Source: Methylorubrum populi
Lineage (GTDB): Bacteria > Pseudomonadota > Alphaproteobacteria > Rhizobiales > Beijerinckiaceae
Reading direction: 5' to 3'
DNA: 64,000 nt
Assembly (NCBI GenBank): GCA_020741775.1
Contig: DYYG01000013.1
Coordinates: 1-64,000 of the forward strand
This document shows positions 41,448-49,451 of this stretch, in pieces; position 1 is the first letter of the stretch, and each line of letters opens with the position of its first letter. The position numbers were made by a program, and so were the translations under genes. Below the pieces are notes generated by a model. The model ran no database searches. It was given only the letters and a program-made list of their open reading frames with translations, and was not told the DNA's origin.

Positions 41448-42917
41448 TCAATACTGGACCGTCGCGCGCAGCCCTAGCACGCCGGCATTGCGCACGCGGC
41501 GGCCCTCGGGATCGCGCGGGTTGGCGATGCCGCCGCCCGGATGCAGGATCAGCTGCACGTCGGGCTGCACGGTGAAGCCCGGCACCACCACCGCCTGATA
41601 GGTCGCCTCGATCACCGTCTCCGACCGCCGCCGCGGCATCGGCATGCCGGTCACGACGATGGTGTCGCTATCGGCCCGGCGCGCGTCGTCGGAGAGGCGG
41701 GCATGCGCCAGGCTGATGCCGACGGTGTCGTCGTCGCGGCCGTCGAACAGCCCCTTATAGGCGAGGCCGGTATCGACATAGGCGGAGACGAGGCTGGAGC
41801 GGGTCGGCGACCAGGCCGCCCGCACGAAAAAGCCGAGGCCCTCATCGTCCTTGCCAGGTTCCCGATAGAGCGTCTGATCGTAGATCGCGTAGATCCCGGC
41901 ATTGCCGCGCAGGCGGCGGCCGATGCCGGTGGAGTTCGGGTCGGCCAGCGACAGGCCGGTATTGTCGAAGCGCAGGGATTCGAAGCGCCCGAAATGCTGC
42001 CAGCCGCCCAGGGTGATGTCGCCGGGCAGCGCCTTCGCCCCCTGCTCGGTGTTGAAAGCGTAGGTCGCCTCGGCCACGATCAGGGCCGGGTCACGGGTGC
42101 GGAAATTGGTGCCGGTGCGGTCGAGGCGCTGTGCCTCCGGATCGTCGCCGGGGCGGTTGGCACCGGCCGGATCGCCGTCATAGAGCCCGGCCTGGAGCGA
42201 GAACCCATTGCCGGGCACGTATTTGGCGCGGATCGCGGGTGCCGCGAGCGGGTAGGCCGGGCCGCCGCTCGGCAGATCGAGCCCGGTGATCGCCGGCCAG
42301 CCGAAGGTCGCGTTCACGAACAGGGTCGCGGTCTGGCTGACGAAGAACTCGGTATCGGCCGCCTGCTGGCCGATCCGCAGCCCGAGCTTGCCGTCGAAGA
42401 GCTGCTGGTCGAACCAGAGCACGTAGAGGCGGGAGGATGGCAGCGCCTCGATCACGCTCGTGGTGAGCAGGTTGCCGACATAGTAGCGCGACAGGCCGGT
42501 GCCGTGGATGAAATAGGCATTGGCGTGGATCGTCGCTCCCTCCCAGCCGGCCAGCCGCTGCAGGTCGAGATTGAGCCGCAGATTCAGGCGGTCCTCGACG
42601 ATCGCGTCCTGGCGGATGCCGCCGAACGGGTTGCCGAGGAGATCGGCGATGTAGGTGAGGCTGTACTCGATGCCCTGCTGCTTCAGCAGGGGCCGCAGCC
42701 CGAGCGGATCGCCGAAGGGGCCGAGCGAGGGTTCGATCGAGCGCACATAGCCGCCGGAGGCCTGGCTGGTCGATTCCGGCTGGGCCACCGAGACACGCGG
42801 GTCGCCGCCCGCCCCCTCGAAGACCGGCCGCCCGGTCGGCTCGGCGGACGCCGGCGGGCAGGCGAGCACCGTCGCGACGAGGACGGCGGACAGAGCGCCT
42901 GAGACGGGGCGGGACAA
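41448..42917 (-). CDS. OprB-family carbohydrate porin
   Basis: A 489-residue outer-membrane porin of the OprB type. A signal peptide (about 1-25, ending PASA) is followed by a linker rich in Gly and Ser, then the OprB domain: LLKQQGIEYSLTYIADLLGN, NLRLNLDLQRLAGWEGATIH, WPAITGLDLPSGGPAYPLAAP, WSPTRSSLVSAYVDTGLAYKG and TVIEATYQAVVVPGFTVQPD. It ends in LRATVQY; the usual terminal aromatic residue is Tyr here. The start is TTG at 42917, supported by AGGGAG six bases upstream. It lies 120 bases downstream of the FadR-type regulator on the same strand, beside a TRAP transporter. OprB homologues let sugars or alcohols pass; the solute here is unknown. Confidence 0.85.
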   Translation of the reverse strand: MSRPVSGALSAVLVATVLACPPASAEPTGRPVFEGAGGDPRVSVAQPESTSQASGGYVRSIEPSLGPFGDPLGLRPLLKQQGIEYSLTYIADLLGNPFGGIRQDAIVEDRLNLRLNLDLQRLAGWEGATIHANAYFIHGTGLSRYYVGNLLTTSVIEALPSSRLYVLWFDQQLFDGKLGLRIGQQAADTEFFVSQTATLFVNATFGWPAITGLDLPSGGPAYPLAAPAIRAKYVPGNGFSLQAGLYDGDPAGANRPGDDPEAQRLDRTGTNFRTRDPALIVAEATYAFNTEQGAKALPGDITLGGWQHFGRFESLRFDNTGLSLADPNSTGIGRRLRGNAGIYAIYDQTLYREPGKDDEGLGFFVRAAWSPTRSSLVSAYVDTGLAYKGLFDGRDDDTVGISLAHARLSDDARRADSDTIVVTGMPMPRRRSETVIEATYQAVVVPGFTVQPDVQLILHPGGGIANPRDPEGRRVRNAGVLGLRATVQY

Positions 42918-43037
42918 GGAGGCTCCCTGCGGCGAGCGATGCGGCGTGAGCTTACGGCGTCCGAACGGGCCCTGCCAGGGGCCGGCGGCGTCACCTTCCT
43001 TGTCCCGCGGCTGCGTTGTCCGGCGGTGACAGGCTTC

Positions 43038-43709
43038 TCAAGCCGCGCTGGTATCCAGCGCCCGCAGGTTGGCCACCAATTCCGAGAACCCATCCCCCTG
43101 GATCAACACGTGGCGGCGGAGCTGGTCGGCCGCCGCGAGGCCGTCCCCCGCCAGGATCGCGGCGACGACCGCCTCGTGCTCGGCGAGCGATTGCCCCAGG
43201 CGATGGCGCGCGCGCAGCTGCAGCCGCCGGTAGGGCGAGAGGCGGCGGTGCAGCGCGAGCGCCTGCCCGCAGAGAAAATCGTTGCGGCAGGCGCGGTAGA
43301 TCACCGTGTGGAAGACGTAGTTCTCGCCGTAATAGGCCTCCGGATCGCCGGTCGCGGCGGCCTGGACGCAGGCGGCGAGGGCCGCCTTCAGCTCGGCCTC
43401 CAATTCCGGTGTGAGACGCCGCGCCGCGAGCCGGCCGCAGGCAGCCTCCAGCTCCGCCATGGTCTCGAACATCTCGAGCAGATGCCCCGGCTCCGGGGCG
43501 CTCACCACCATGCCCCGGCGCGGCTTGGTCTCGACCAGCCCGGTGGCGGCGAGTTGCAGCAGCGCTTCGCGGATCGGCGTGCGCGAAACCCCGAACCGCT
43601 CGGCGAGCTGCGTCTCGTCGAGCCGCGCTCCGACGGCGAGGCGCCCGTCGACGATCTCATCCTCGATCGTCTGCCTGAGGCGCTGGGTCTGGCTCGTTGC
43701 AGTTTTCAT
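43038..43709 (-). CDS. GntR-family (FadR subfamily, FCD domain) transcription regulator
   Basis: A 223-residue regulator with an N-terminal winged helix (about 8-72; RLDETQLAERFGVSRTPIREALL QLAATGLV in two parts) and an FCD ligand-binding domain (about 80-210). Histidines in FHTVIYRA, EHEAVV and RRHVL match the metal/ligand-binding positions of the FCD fold. It is divergent from dctPQM and most likely controls that operon, with the substrate or a metabolite as inducer. Two long dyads stand in the 195-base intergenic gap. The ATG start at 43709 is typical (MKTATSQTQRLRQ). Confidence 0.9.
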   Translation of the reverse strand: MKTATSQTQRLRQTIEDEIVDGRLAVGARLDETQLAERFGVSRTPIREALLQLAATGLVETKPRRGMVVSAPEPGHLLEMFETMAELEAACGRLAARRLTPELEAELKAALAACVQAAATGDPEAYYGENYVFHTVIYRACRNDFLCGQALALHRRLSPYRRLQLRARHRLGQSLAEHEAVVAAILAGDGLAAADQLRRHVLIQGDGFSELVANLRALDTSAA

Positions 43710-43765
43710 GGATCGGCAGAGCGTCCAACGTTTTCAGGCTCAGCCATATTCCAGGCCGTTGACAA

Positions 43766-43795
43766 AATATGCAAGATAGCGCGATCTTGTATATT
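43766..43795. promoter_or_regulatory. 30-bp dyad, candidate operator of the GntR-type regulator
   Basis: AATATGCAAGAT-AGCGCG-ATCTTGTATATT: a 12-bp inverted repeat with one G-T pair around a 6-base centre. The right half TTGTATATT resembles the TTGTATACAA-type sites bound by several FCD regulators. It lies about 60 bases from the regulator start and 110 from dctP. A TTGACA hexamer (43759-43764) directly precedes it. Binding is inferred. Confidence 0.55.
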
Positions 43796-43799
43796 ATGG

Positions 43800-43826
43800 T
43801 GCGCCGCAAGAATATTGTGCGGCACA
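43800..43826. promoter_or_regulatory. Second dyad in the dctP control region
   Basis: TGCGCCGCA (43800-43808) is an imperfect inverted repeat of TGCGGCACA (43818-43826) around AGAATATTG. It is spaced five bases from the dyad at 43766. It could be a second operator or part of the leader of the dctP transcript. Confidence 0.4.
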
Positions 43827-43904
43827 CAAAAAATCAGAGAAACGTCGCGCCACGCGGATCCGAGGGCGTGGTCGCGACGAAAAAAAACTCGGAGGGGAAA
43901 CGCC

Positions 43905-44927
43905 ATGACGCTGAACCGCCGCCACCTGCTCGCGGCCGGGCTTGCCGCGCCTGCCCTGCTGAAACTCGGCGCCGGCCCGGCCCGGGCCGCGACGACCCTG
44001 AAGCTGTCGCATCAATTCCCCGGCGGCACCGTCGACGAGGGCGATTTCCGTGATCGGATGTGCCGGAAATTCGCCGCCGCCCTGAAGGAGCGCTCGAAGG
44101 GCGCGCTGGAGGTGCAGGTCTATCCCGGCTCGTCGCTGATGAAGACCAACGCCCAGTTCAGCGCCATGCGCAAAGGGGCGCTCGACCTCTCGCTCTATCC
44201 CTCGCCCTACGCTGGCGGCGAAGTGCCGGAGCTGAATATCGGCCTGATGCCGGCCCTCGTCCCGTCCTACGCCCAGGCCGTCGCCTGGAAGGACGCGCCG
44301 GTCGGCCGCAAGCTCACCGAGATCCTGGAGGCCAAGGGCATCGTGCTGGTCTCCTGGGTCTGGCAGGCGGGCGGGGTCGCGAGCCGCGAGCGCCCGCTGC
44401 TGACCCCCGACGACGCCAAGGGCATGAAGGTGCGCGGCGGTTCGCGCGAGATGGACCTGATGATGAAGCAGGCGGGCGCGGCCACCCTGTCCCTGCCCTC
44501 GAACGAATCCTACGCCGCCATGCAGACCGGCGCCTGCGATGCCGTGCTGACCTCCTCCACCAGTCTGATCTCGTTCCGCCTGGAGGAGATCTCCAAGGCC
44601 CTGACCTCGGGGCGCGAGCGCTCCTACTGGTTCATGCTGGAGCCGATCATGATGTCGAAGATCGTCTTCTCCGGCCTGCCGAAGGATCAGCAGGACCTGA
44701 TCATGGCAGTCGGCGCGGAGCTCGAAGGCTTCGGCCAGGAGGGGGCGAAGGCGGACGACCTCAAGGTCGAGCAGGTCTTCGGCAAGGCCGGTGCCAAGGT
44801 CGTCCACATGGACGAGCCGACGCTGGGCAAATGGCGCGACATCGCCCGCGACACCGCCTGGAAGGATTTCTCGAACAAGAACGCGAGCTGCGCCGAACTG
44901 CTCAAGCTGGCGGAGAAGGTCGCGTGA
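43905..44927 (+). CDS. dctP: TRAP transporter solute-binding protein (DctP family)
   Basis: A 340-residue periplasmic binding protein. The N-terminus is a Tat-type signal (NRRHLLAAGLAAPALLKLG), with cleavage after ARA, so export folded is likely. The DctP fold shows LKLSHQFPGGTVDEGDF, LEVQVYPGSSLMKTN, KGMKVRGGSREMDLMMKQ and ATLSLPSNESYAAMQTGACDAV; Arg in VRGG is the conserved carboxylate-binding position. This indicates an organic-acid-like ligand, which remains unknown. A strong GGAGGGG ribosome-binding site lies before the ATG. The stop overlaps the dctQ GTG. Confidence 0.9.
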   Translation: MTLNRRHLLAAGLAAPALLKLGAGPARAATTLKLSHQFPGGTVDEGDFRDRMCRKFAAALKERSKGALEVQVYPGSSLMKTNAQFSAMRKGALDLSLYPSPYAGGEVPELNIGLMPALVPSYAQAVAWKDAPVGRKLTEILEAKGIVLVSWVWQAGGVASRERPLLTPDDAKGMKVRGGSREMDLMMKQAGAATLSLPSNESYAAMQTGACDAVLTSSTSLISFRLEEISKALTSGRERSYWFMLEPIMMSKIVFSGLPKDQQDLIMAVGAELEGFGQEGAKADDLKVEQVFGKAGAKVVHMDEPTLGKWRDIARDTAWKDFSNKNASCAELLKLAEKVA

Positions 44928-45634
44928 GCCACGCCTTCGACGCGGCCTCGGCCGCCTCCGAGACACCCAAGGCCGAGGAGCCCCGGATCCCCGGCCCGCT
45001 CGGCCTCATCGACCGGGCGACCCGCAGCCTCAACCATCTCATCCTGGTCTGCGGCGGCATCGCCCTCGTCACCGCCTGCCTCGTGCTGAGCTACTCGGTG
45101 GTGATCCGCTACGTCCTGCACGAGCCGACCGAGTGGCAGGATGAAACCGCCGTGTTCCTGATCGTCGGCGCGACGTTCCTGTCGGCGGCGGGCGTGCAGG
45201 CCAAGCGCGGCCACGTCGCCATCGAGGCGCTGACCGGGCTCCTGCCGGCCGGCGTCAACCGGCTGCGCCTGCTCCTCGTCGATACGGTCAGCCTCGCCTT
45301 CGTGGTCTTCTTCGCCTGGAAGAGCTGGAGCCTGTTCCACGAGGCCTGGGTCGATGGCCAGATCTCGCAATCGACCTGGGGGCCGCCGCTCTGGATTCCC
45401 TATCTGCTGATGGCGGCGGGCATGAGCCTGCTCGGCCTCCAGCTCATCCTCCAGATCGCGGAAGCCCTGCTTTACGGCCCCCGCGCCGCCGGCTGGGCCA
45501 AGCCGAAGATCGGCGTGGGCGCCGACCTCAACCGCGACATGCGCGACCGCCCCGACCTGACGCCCGAGGGCCCGGATCCGATGGGCCGCACCACCGCCAC
45601 GGGCCAGACGGGACAGAAGGGACACCGCGCATGA
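44924..45634 (+). CDS. dctQ: TRAP transporter small membrane subunit (DctQ family)
   Basis: A 236-residue subunit with four membrane segments (LILVCGGIALVTACLVLSYS; TAVFLIVGATFLSAAGVQ; LLLVDTVSLAFVVFFAW; IPYLLMAAGMSLLGLQLIL). The family signature VIRYVLHEPTEWQDE is present. N- and C-terminal tails are longer than usual, with a polar C-terminal stretch of about 50 residues. The GTG start overlaps the dctP stop (GTGA) and its own stop overlaps dctM by ATGA, so the three are translated together. Confidence 0.9.
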   Translation: MSHAFDAASAASETPKAEEPRIPGPLGLIDRATRSLNHLILVCGGIALVTACLVLSYSVVIRYVLHEPTEWQDETAVFLIVGATFLSAAGVQAKRGHVAIEALTGLLPAGVNRLRLLLVDTVSLAFVVFFAWKSWSLFHEAWVDGQISQSTWGPPLWIPYLLMAAGMSLLGLQLILQIAEALLYGPRAAGWAKPKIGVGADLNRDMRDRPDLTPEGPDPMGRTTATGQTGQKGHRA

Positions 45635-46983
45635 GCACCGCCGCGATCGGCTTCCTCTATGCCGGGGCGACCCTGGGGGCGATGCTGTCGGGCATCCCCA
45701 TCGCCTTCGCCCTCGGCTTCGTGGCCCTGGCCTTCATGTACGCGTTCATGCCCGCCGCCTCGCTCGATACGGTGGCGCAGAACGTCTACGAGGAGATGGC
45801 CTCGATCACCCTGCTCTCGATCCCGCTCTTCATCCTGAAGGGCGCGGCGATCGGGCGGTCCAGGGCCGGCCAGGACCTCTACTCGGCGATGCATGCCTGG
45901 ATGCACCGCATCCCCGGCGGCCTCGGCATCGCCAACGTCTTCGCCTGCGCCCTGTTCGCGGCGATGGCGGGCTCCTCCCCGGCCACCTGCTCGGCCATCG
46001 GCTCGGCCGGCATCCCGGAGATGCGGAAGCGCGGCTACTCGCCGGGTTTCGCCGCCGGGATCATCGCCGCCGGCGGCACGCTCGGCATCCTGCTGCCGCC
46101 CTCGATCACCATGATCCTCTACGCCGTGGCCGCCGAACAGTCGCTCGGGCGCCTGTTCCTCGCCGGCATCGGCCCGGGCTTCCTGCTGGTCGCCCTGTTC
46201 GCCGGCTGGTCGGTGTTCCGGTTCCGCTCGGAATTCGCGGCGGCCAAGCGCGCCTATGAGCGGGACGGCACGCAGCACCCGATCCTCAAGGAGGAAGCCT
46301 ACAGCATGCGCGAGCGCTTCTCGACGCTGCCGCGGGTGCTGCCCTTCGTGGTTCTGCTCACCGGCGTCATGGTCGCGCTCTACGGCGGCTATGCCACGCC
46401 CTCGGAGACGGCGGGCCTCGGCGGCCTGCTGGCGCTCGCCCTGATCGCGGTGATCTACGGTGTCTGGCGCTTCCGCGATCTCGACCCGATCCTGACCGCG
46501 ACGCTCAGGGAATCGACCATGCTGATGCTGATCATCGGCATGTCGCTGCTCTACGCCTACGTGATGAGCTACCTCCACATCAGCCAAGCGGCGGCCCAGG
46601 CCATCGTCGCGATGCAGCTCTCGCCCTGGCTCCTGCTCGCCACCATCCTGGCGCTGGTGATCGCGCTGGGCTTCTTCCTGCCGCCGGTCTCGATCATCCT
46701 GATGACGGCGCCGATCATCCTGCCACCGCTCAAGGCGGCCGGGTTCGACCTCGTCTGGTTCGGCGTGGTGATGACGATCACCATGGAGATGGGCCTGATC
46801 CACCCGCCGGTGGGCCTGAACATCTTCGTCATCAAGAACATCGCCCCCGACATCCCGCTCAAGGACATCATCTGGGGCACCCTGCCCTTCGTGATCCTGA
46901 TGGCGGTGGCGATCGTCGCGCTCTGCCTCGTGCCGGGCATCGCCCTCTGGCTGCCCGACCTGCTCCTGCCATCGACGCGCTGA
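45631..46983 (+). CDS. dctM: TRAP transporter large membrane subunit (DctM family)
   Basis: A 450-residue permease with about 12 membrane segments. Family signatures are GIANVFACALFAAMAGSSPA, SAIGSAGIPEMRKRGYSPG, AAGGTLGILLPPSITMILYA and MTITMEMGLIHPPVGLNIFV. It carries the transport pathway, driven by the sodium gradient in known members. It is translated with dctQ through an ATGA overlap. The terminator at 47019 lies 36 bases after the stop, so the operon ends here. Confidence 0.93.
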   Translation: MSTAAIGFLYAGATLGAMLSGIPIAFALGFVALAFMYAFMPAASLDTVAQNVYEEMASITLLSIPLFILKGAAIGRSRAGQDLYSAMHAWMHRIPGGLGIANVFACALFAAMAGSSPATCSAIGSAGIPEMRKRGYSPGFAAGIIAAGGTLGILLPPSITMILYAVAAEQSLGRLFLAGIGPGFLLVALFAGWSVFRFRSEFAAAKRAYERDGTQHPILKEEAYSMRERFSTLPRVLPFVVLLTGVMVALYGGYATPSETAGLGGLLALALIAVIYGVWRFRDLDPILTATLRESTMLMLIIGMSLLYAYVMSYLHISQAAAQAIVAMQLSPWLLLATILALVIALGFFLPPVSIILMTAPIILPPLKAAGFDLVWFGVVMTITMEMGLIHPPVGLNIFVIKNIAPDIPLKDIIWGTLPFVILMAVAIVALCLVPGIALWLPDLLLPSTR

Positions 46984-47018
46984 CGGCCCAGGATTGCCGC
47001 ACGCGTTGAACACCGCAG

Positions 47019-47046
47019 CCCTCCGCGCTCCGCGCGGAGGGTTAAT
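47019..47046 (+). terminator. Terminator of dctPQM
   Basis: A 9-bp stem (CCCTCCGCG at 47019-47027 with CGCGGAGGG at 47033-47041, loop of 5) followed by TTAAT. It begins 36 bases after the dctM stop. Confidence 0.65.
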
Positions 47047-47141
47047 CGTTCGTCGCCTTAAGGGATAAAACCCGTCTTAACCTTCGAGCGCGCACAGTCT
47101 CGACTCGACAGCCGCTTCCGGCGCCGGACGGGAGACGATCC

Positions 47142-47324
47142 GTGACGAAGACTGTCACTGAGACGAAACTCACGGCGGACGAGGCCGCTGTGCCGCCGCT
47201 CAGCTCCGGCGTGCGCCGCCACCTCGGCAAGACCCTGCGTCACCACTACGCCGGATGCCTGACCGAACCGGTCGGCGAACGCCTTGAGGCGCTGATTACC
47301 CGCCTGACCAAGGCACAGAAATAA
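47142..47324 (+). CDS. NepR-like small protein
   Basis: A 60-residue protein. Its second half (HLGKTLRHHYAGCLTEPV then GERLEALITRL) follows the NepR pattern of alphaproteobacteria: Gly-x2-Leu-Arg-x2-Tyr, then Glu-Pro-Val-x-[DE]-Arg/hydrophobic and a leucine helix. NepR proteins hold the general-stress sigma factor EcfG and are released by PhyR. Here no PhyR or EcfG gene is adjacent, so this would be an extra NepR. The GTG start at 47142 has GGGAG eight bases upstream. The region after it (47348) has a terminator-like hairpin, so it is a single-gene unit. It could also be an unrelated short protein. Confidence 0.6.
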   Translation: MTKTVTETKLTADEAAVPPLSSGVRRHLGKTLRHHYAGCLTEPVGERLEALITRLTKAQK

Positions 47325-47347
47325 TCGGGTGCGCCATCACGACGGCC

Positions 47348-47369
47348 CCGGCCGCTCCGCAGCGGCCGG
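47348..47369 (+). terminator. Stem-loop after the NepR-like gene
   Basis: CCGGCCGCT (47348-47356) pairs perfectly with AGCGGCCGG (47361-47369) across a CCGC loop, 23 bases after the stop. No T-run follows; the stem is GC-rich and stable. Confidence 0.5.
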
Positions 47370-47411
47370 AGTGACCTGTCCGGAAGGTTGGATCGCAGAG
47401 TGTCGGGACGT

Positions 47412-47489
47412 TCAGTCCAGAACGACGGCGACGAGAGAAAACAGGCCGGCCAGCAACAGGTTGCAGGCGATAAGGACGACGACCGTCAT
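47412..47489 (-). CDS. Possible 25-residue single-pass membrane peptide
   Basis: The short frame MTVVVLIACNLLLAGLFSLV (plus AVVLD) is hydrophobic from end to end and ends with an Asp. Such small membrane peptides exist in bacteria, but there is no ribosome-binding site in the 20 bases upstream and no conserved neighbour. It may be chance. Confidence 0.22.
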   Translation of the reverse strand: MTVVVLIACNLLLAGLFSLVAVVLD

Positions 47490-47830
47490 GGATGCGCTTC
47501 GCGGCTGAAAGGGATAGGGGGCAGGCAGAGGACCGGCGAGGGCATCGCCGGGACGGAAGCGTCTAGCCGGGAAACTTGACGATTGTGTTCTTCCCGCCCG
47601 ATTGCGACGCGGGCGGACCCCGGAAAGCCGAAGCCGATGCAGAATGGCCACAAGGGCCTGTCTCGGCCGCCGCGCTTGAACCGGGGCTGAATTCTCTCAT
47701 GCGCTGGAAACAATCTTCGTGGCCGCAGCCGCGCGCATCTGAGGGATGCTGGACGCGTCGCCGCAATATCGTCAAGATTTCATTAACGCATACAGGCTCG
47801 CGACGTCCCGTTTTGAGACAGGACCCGGCC

Positions 47831-48064
47831 ATGATCTCCTTGAGCGATTCCCTGCTGACCGCCGCCAGCCTGCTCGGACTCGGCGCAGCCGCTGTGCCGG
47901 GGCGGACCGCAACCGACGCGCCCGCCTTCGGGCCCTTCGCTCCGCAGGAGCTGCTTTTCATCGGAACGGAGAAGAACCTGTCGCCGGATGAGGCGGAGAC
48001 GGACGATCCCTTCTTTATCGCCATTGCCGACGCCCTGCGCGAAGCGGGCTATCTGGATTCCTGA
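47831..48064 (+). CDS. Small hypothetical protein
   Basis: A 77-residue protein with a hydrophobic start (MISLSDSLLTAASLLGLGAAAVPG) and an acidic second half (TEKNLSPDEAETDDPFFIAIADALREAGYLDS). I do not recognise a family. The start at 47831 is preceded by GACAGGACC, a weak ribosome-binding site. It lies just before the cysteine synthase gene, 66 bases away. The N-terminal hydrophobic stretch could be a signal or membrane helix. Confidence 0.5.
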   Translation: MISLSDSLLTAASLLGLGAAAVPGRTATDAPAFGPFAPQELLFIGTEKNLSPDEAETDDPFFIAIADALREAGYLDS

Positions 48065-48130
48065 AAACCCGTTGATTAAGCCTGCCTGACACGCTGCCCT
48101 CACGGGCATTCAGGAAGGCCGCTCTCCCAT

Positions 48131-49177
48131 ATGTCTGCACATCACGCCGTCTCGCCCGACGTGCTCGCTGCGGTGGGCGGAACGCCGCTGATCCGGCTGC
48201 GCCGTGCCTCCGAGGAGACCGGCTGCACGATCCTCGGCAAGGCCGAATTCCTCAATCCCGGATTGTCGGTGAAGGACCGGGCCGCCCTGTCGATCGTGCG
48301 GGACGCGGAGACGCGCGGGCTGATCCGGCCGGGCGGCACCATCGTCGAGGGCACGGCCGGTAATACCGGCATCGGTCTGGCGCTGGTCGCCGCCGTGCGC
48401 GGCTACCGCACGGTCATCGTCATCCCCGAGACCCAGTCGGCGGAGAAGAAGGAGACGCTGCGTCTGGCCGGCGCCCGCCTCGTCGAGGTCCCCGCGGTCC
48501 CCTTCGCCAACCCGAACAACTACGTCCATGCCGCCCGCCGCCTCGCCGAGCGGCTGGCACAGACGGAGGAGGCCGGCGCCTTCTTCGCGGACCAGTTCGA
48601 CAACACCGCCAACCGCGCCGCCCATATCGAGACGACCGGTCCCGAGATCGTGGCGCAGACCGGCGGCACGGTCGACGGCTTCGTCTGCGCCGCAGGCACC
48701 GGCGGCACGCTCGCGGGCGTGGCCGAAGCCCTGCGGGCGCAAAAGCCGGGGGTGAGGATCGCCCTGTCCGATCCGGAAGGGTCGGCGCTTCACGCCTACT
48801 ACAGCACCGGCACGCTCAAGGCCGAAGGCTCCTCGATCACCGAGGGGATCGGCCAGGGCCGCATCACGAAGAACCTCGAAGGCTTCAAGCCCGATCTCTC
48901 CTTCCGGATCCCAGATACGGAGGCGCTCGACATCATCTTCCGCCTGATGCGCGAGGAGGGGCTGTCCCTCGGCGGCTCGTCGGGCATCAACGTGGCCGGC
49001 GCGATCCGCCTCGCCCGGGAACTCGGGCCCGGCCACACCATCGTGACGATCCTCTGCGATGGGGCCGCGCGCTACGCCTCGAAGCTGTTCAACCCCGCCT
49101 TCCTGACGGAGCGCGGCCTGCCGGTGCCGGGCTGGCTCGGGCAATCCGGCGAGGCCCTGCCCGACTGGCGGGCCTGA
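48131..49177 (+). CDS. cysK: Cysteine synthase A (O-acetylserine sulphhydrylase)
   Basis: A 348-residue PLP enzyme that makes cysteine from O-acetylserine and sulphide. The cofactor lysine is Lys48 in NPGLSVKDRAA; the substrate loop is EGTAGNTGIGLA; the phosphate-binding loop is GTGGTLAGV; and SLGGSSGINV is the later PLP site. It is about 30 residues longer than the classical E. coli enzyme because of a C-terminal extension (FLTERGLPVPGWLG...). The ATG has only a weak upstream GCC-rich context. Related PLP enzymes such as cystathionine beta-synthase-like forms are less likely because no C-terminal CBS domain is present. Confidence 0.9.
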   Translation: MSAHHAVSPDVLAAVGGTPLIRLRRASEETGCTILGKAEFLNPGLSVKDRAALSIVRDAETRGLIRPGGTIVEGTAGNTGIGLALVAAVRGYRTVIVIPETQSAEKKETLRLAGARLVEVPAVPFANPNNYVHAARRLAERLAQTEEAGAFFADQFDNTANRAAHIETTGPEIVAQTGGTVDGFVCAAGTGGTLAGVAEALRAQKPGVRIALSDPEGSALHAYYSTGTLKAEGSSITEGIGQGRITKNLEGFKPDLSFRIPDTEALDIIFRLMREEGLSLGGSSGINVAGAIRLARELGPGHTIVTILCDGAARYASKLFNPAFLTERGLPVPGWLGQSGEALPDWRA

Positions 49178-49286
49178 TGGGCGGGTCGGCCAGTGAAAAC
49201 CGAGCCGACTGAACGAATATGCGATGTGAAGCGTTGCTGTCGGCGCTCAAGCAACGGTGTTTGAGCGGTTCGGAGACGGCCCCTCG

Positions 49287-49439
49287 ATGCTCACCACCAT
49301 TCTGCTCATCCTGCTGATCCTGTTGCTGTTCGGCGGCGGCAACTTCTACGGTGGCGGGCGCTTCCGTGGGCCGGGCTTCGGGCTCGGCGGCATCCTGCTC
49401 ATCGTCCTCATCGTCCTGCTGGTGACGCACCGGATCTGA
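49287..49439 (+). CDS. DUF3309-type small membrane protein
   Basis: A 50-residue protein of two hydrophobic helices (MLTTILLILLILLLFGGG and GGILLIVLIVLLVTHRI) joined by a Gly/Arg/Tyr-rich loop (NFYGGGRFRGPGFG). This layout is that of DUF3309, widespread and uncharacterised. The ATG at 49287 gives the family start; an upstream TTG/GTG frame would add 10 residues. GGAG lies about 11 bases upstream. It converges with the protease-like gene 12 bases away. Confidence 0.8.
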   Translation: MLTTILLILLILLLFGGGNFYGGGRFRGPGFGLGGILLIVLIVLLVTHRI

Positions 49440-49451
49440 TCCGGGTGCCCC

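Larger units (their letters stand above)
47325..47830. other. Stretch with no firm gene, between NepR-like and a small hypothetical gene
   Basis: 506 bases. It starts with a 9-bp stem-loop (47348-47369) that probably ends the NepR-like transcript. A 25-codon hydrophobic open frame lies on the - strand at 47412-47489. Beyond about 47700 the sequence becomes less GC-rich and should contain the promoter for the gene at 47831; ATTTCATTAACGCATA near 47777 is a possible AT-rich element. Confidence 0.45.

Noticed and set aside
43759..43787. Sigma-70 promoter with TTGACA for dctP
   Set aside because: TTGACA is present, but the sequence 17 bases downstream (CGATCT) is not a -10 box, and TATATT is 25 bases away.
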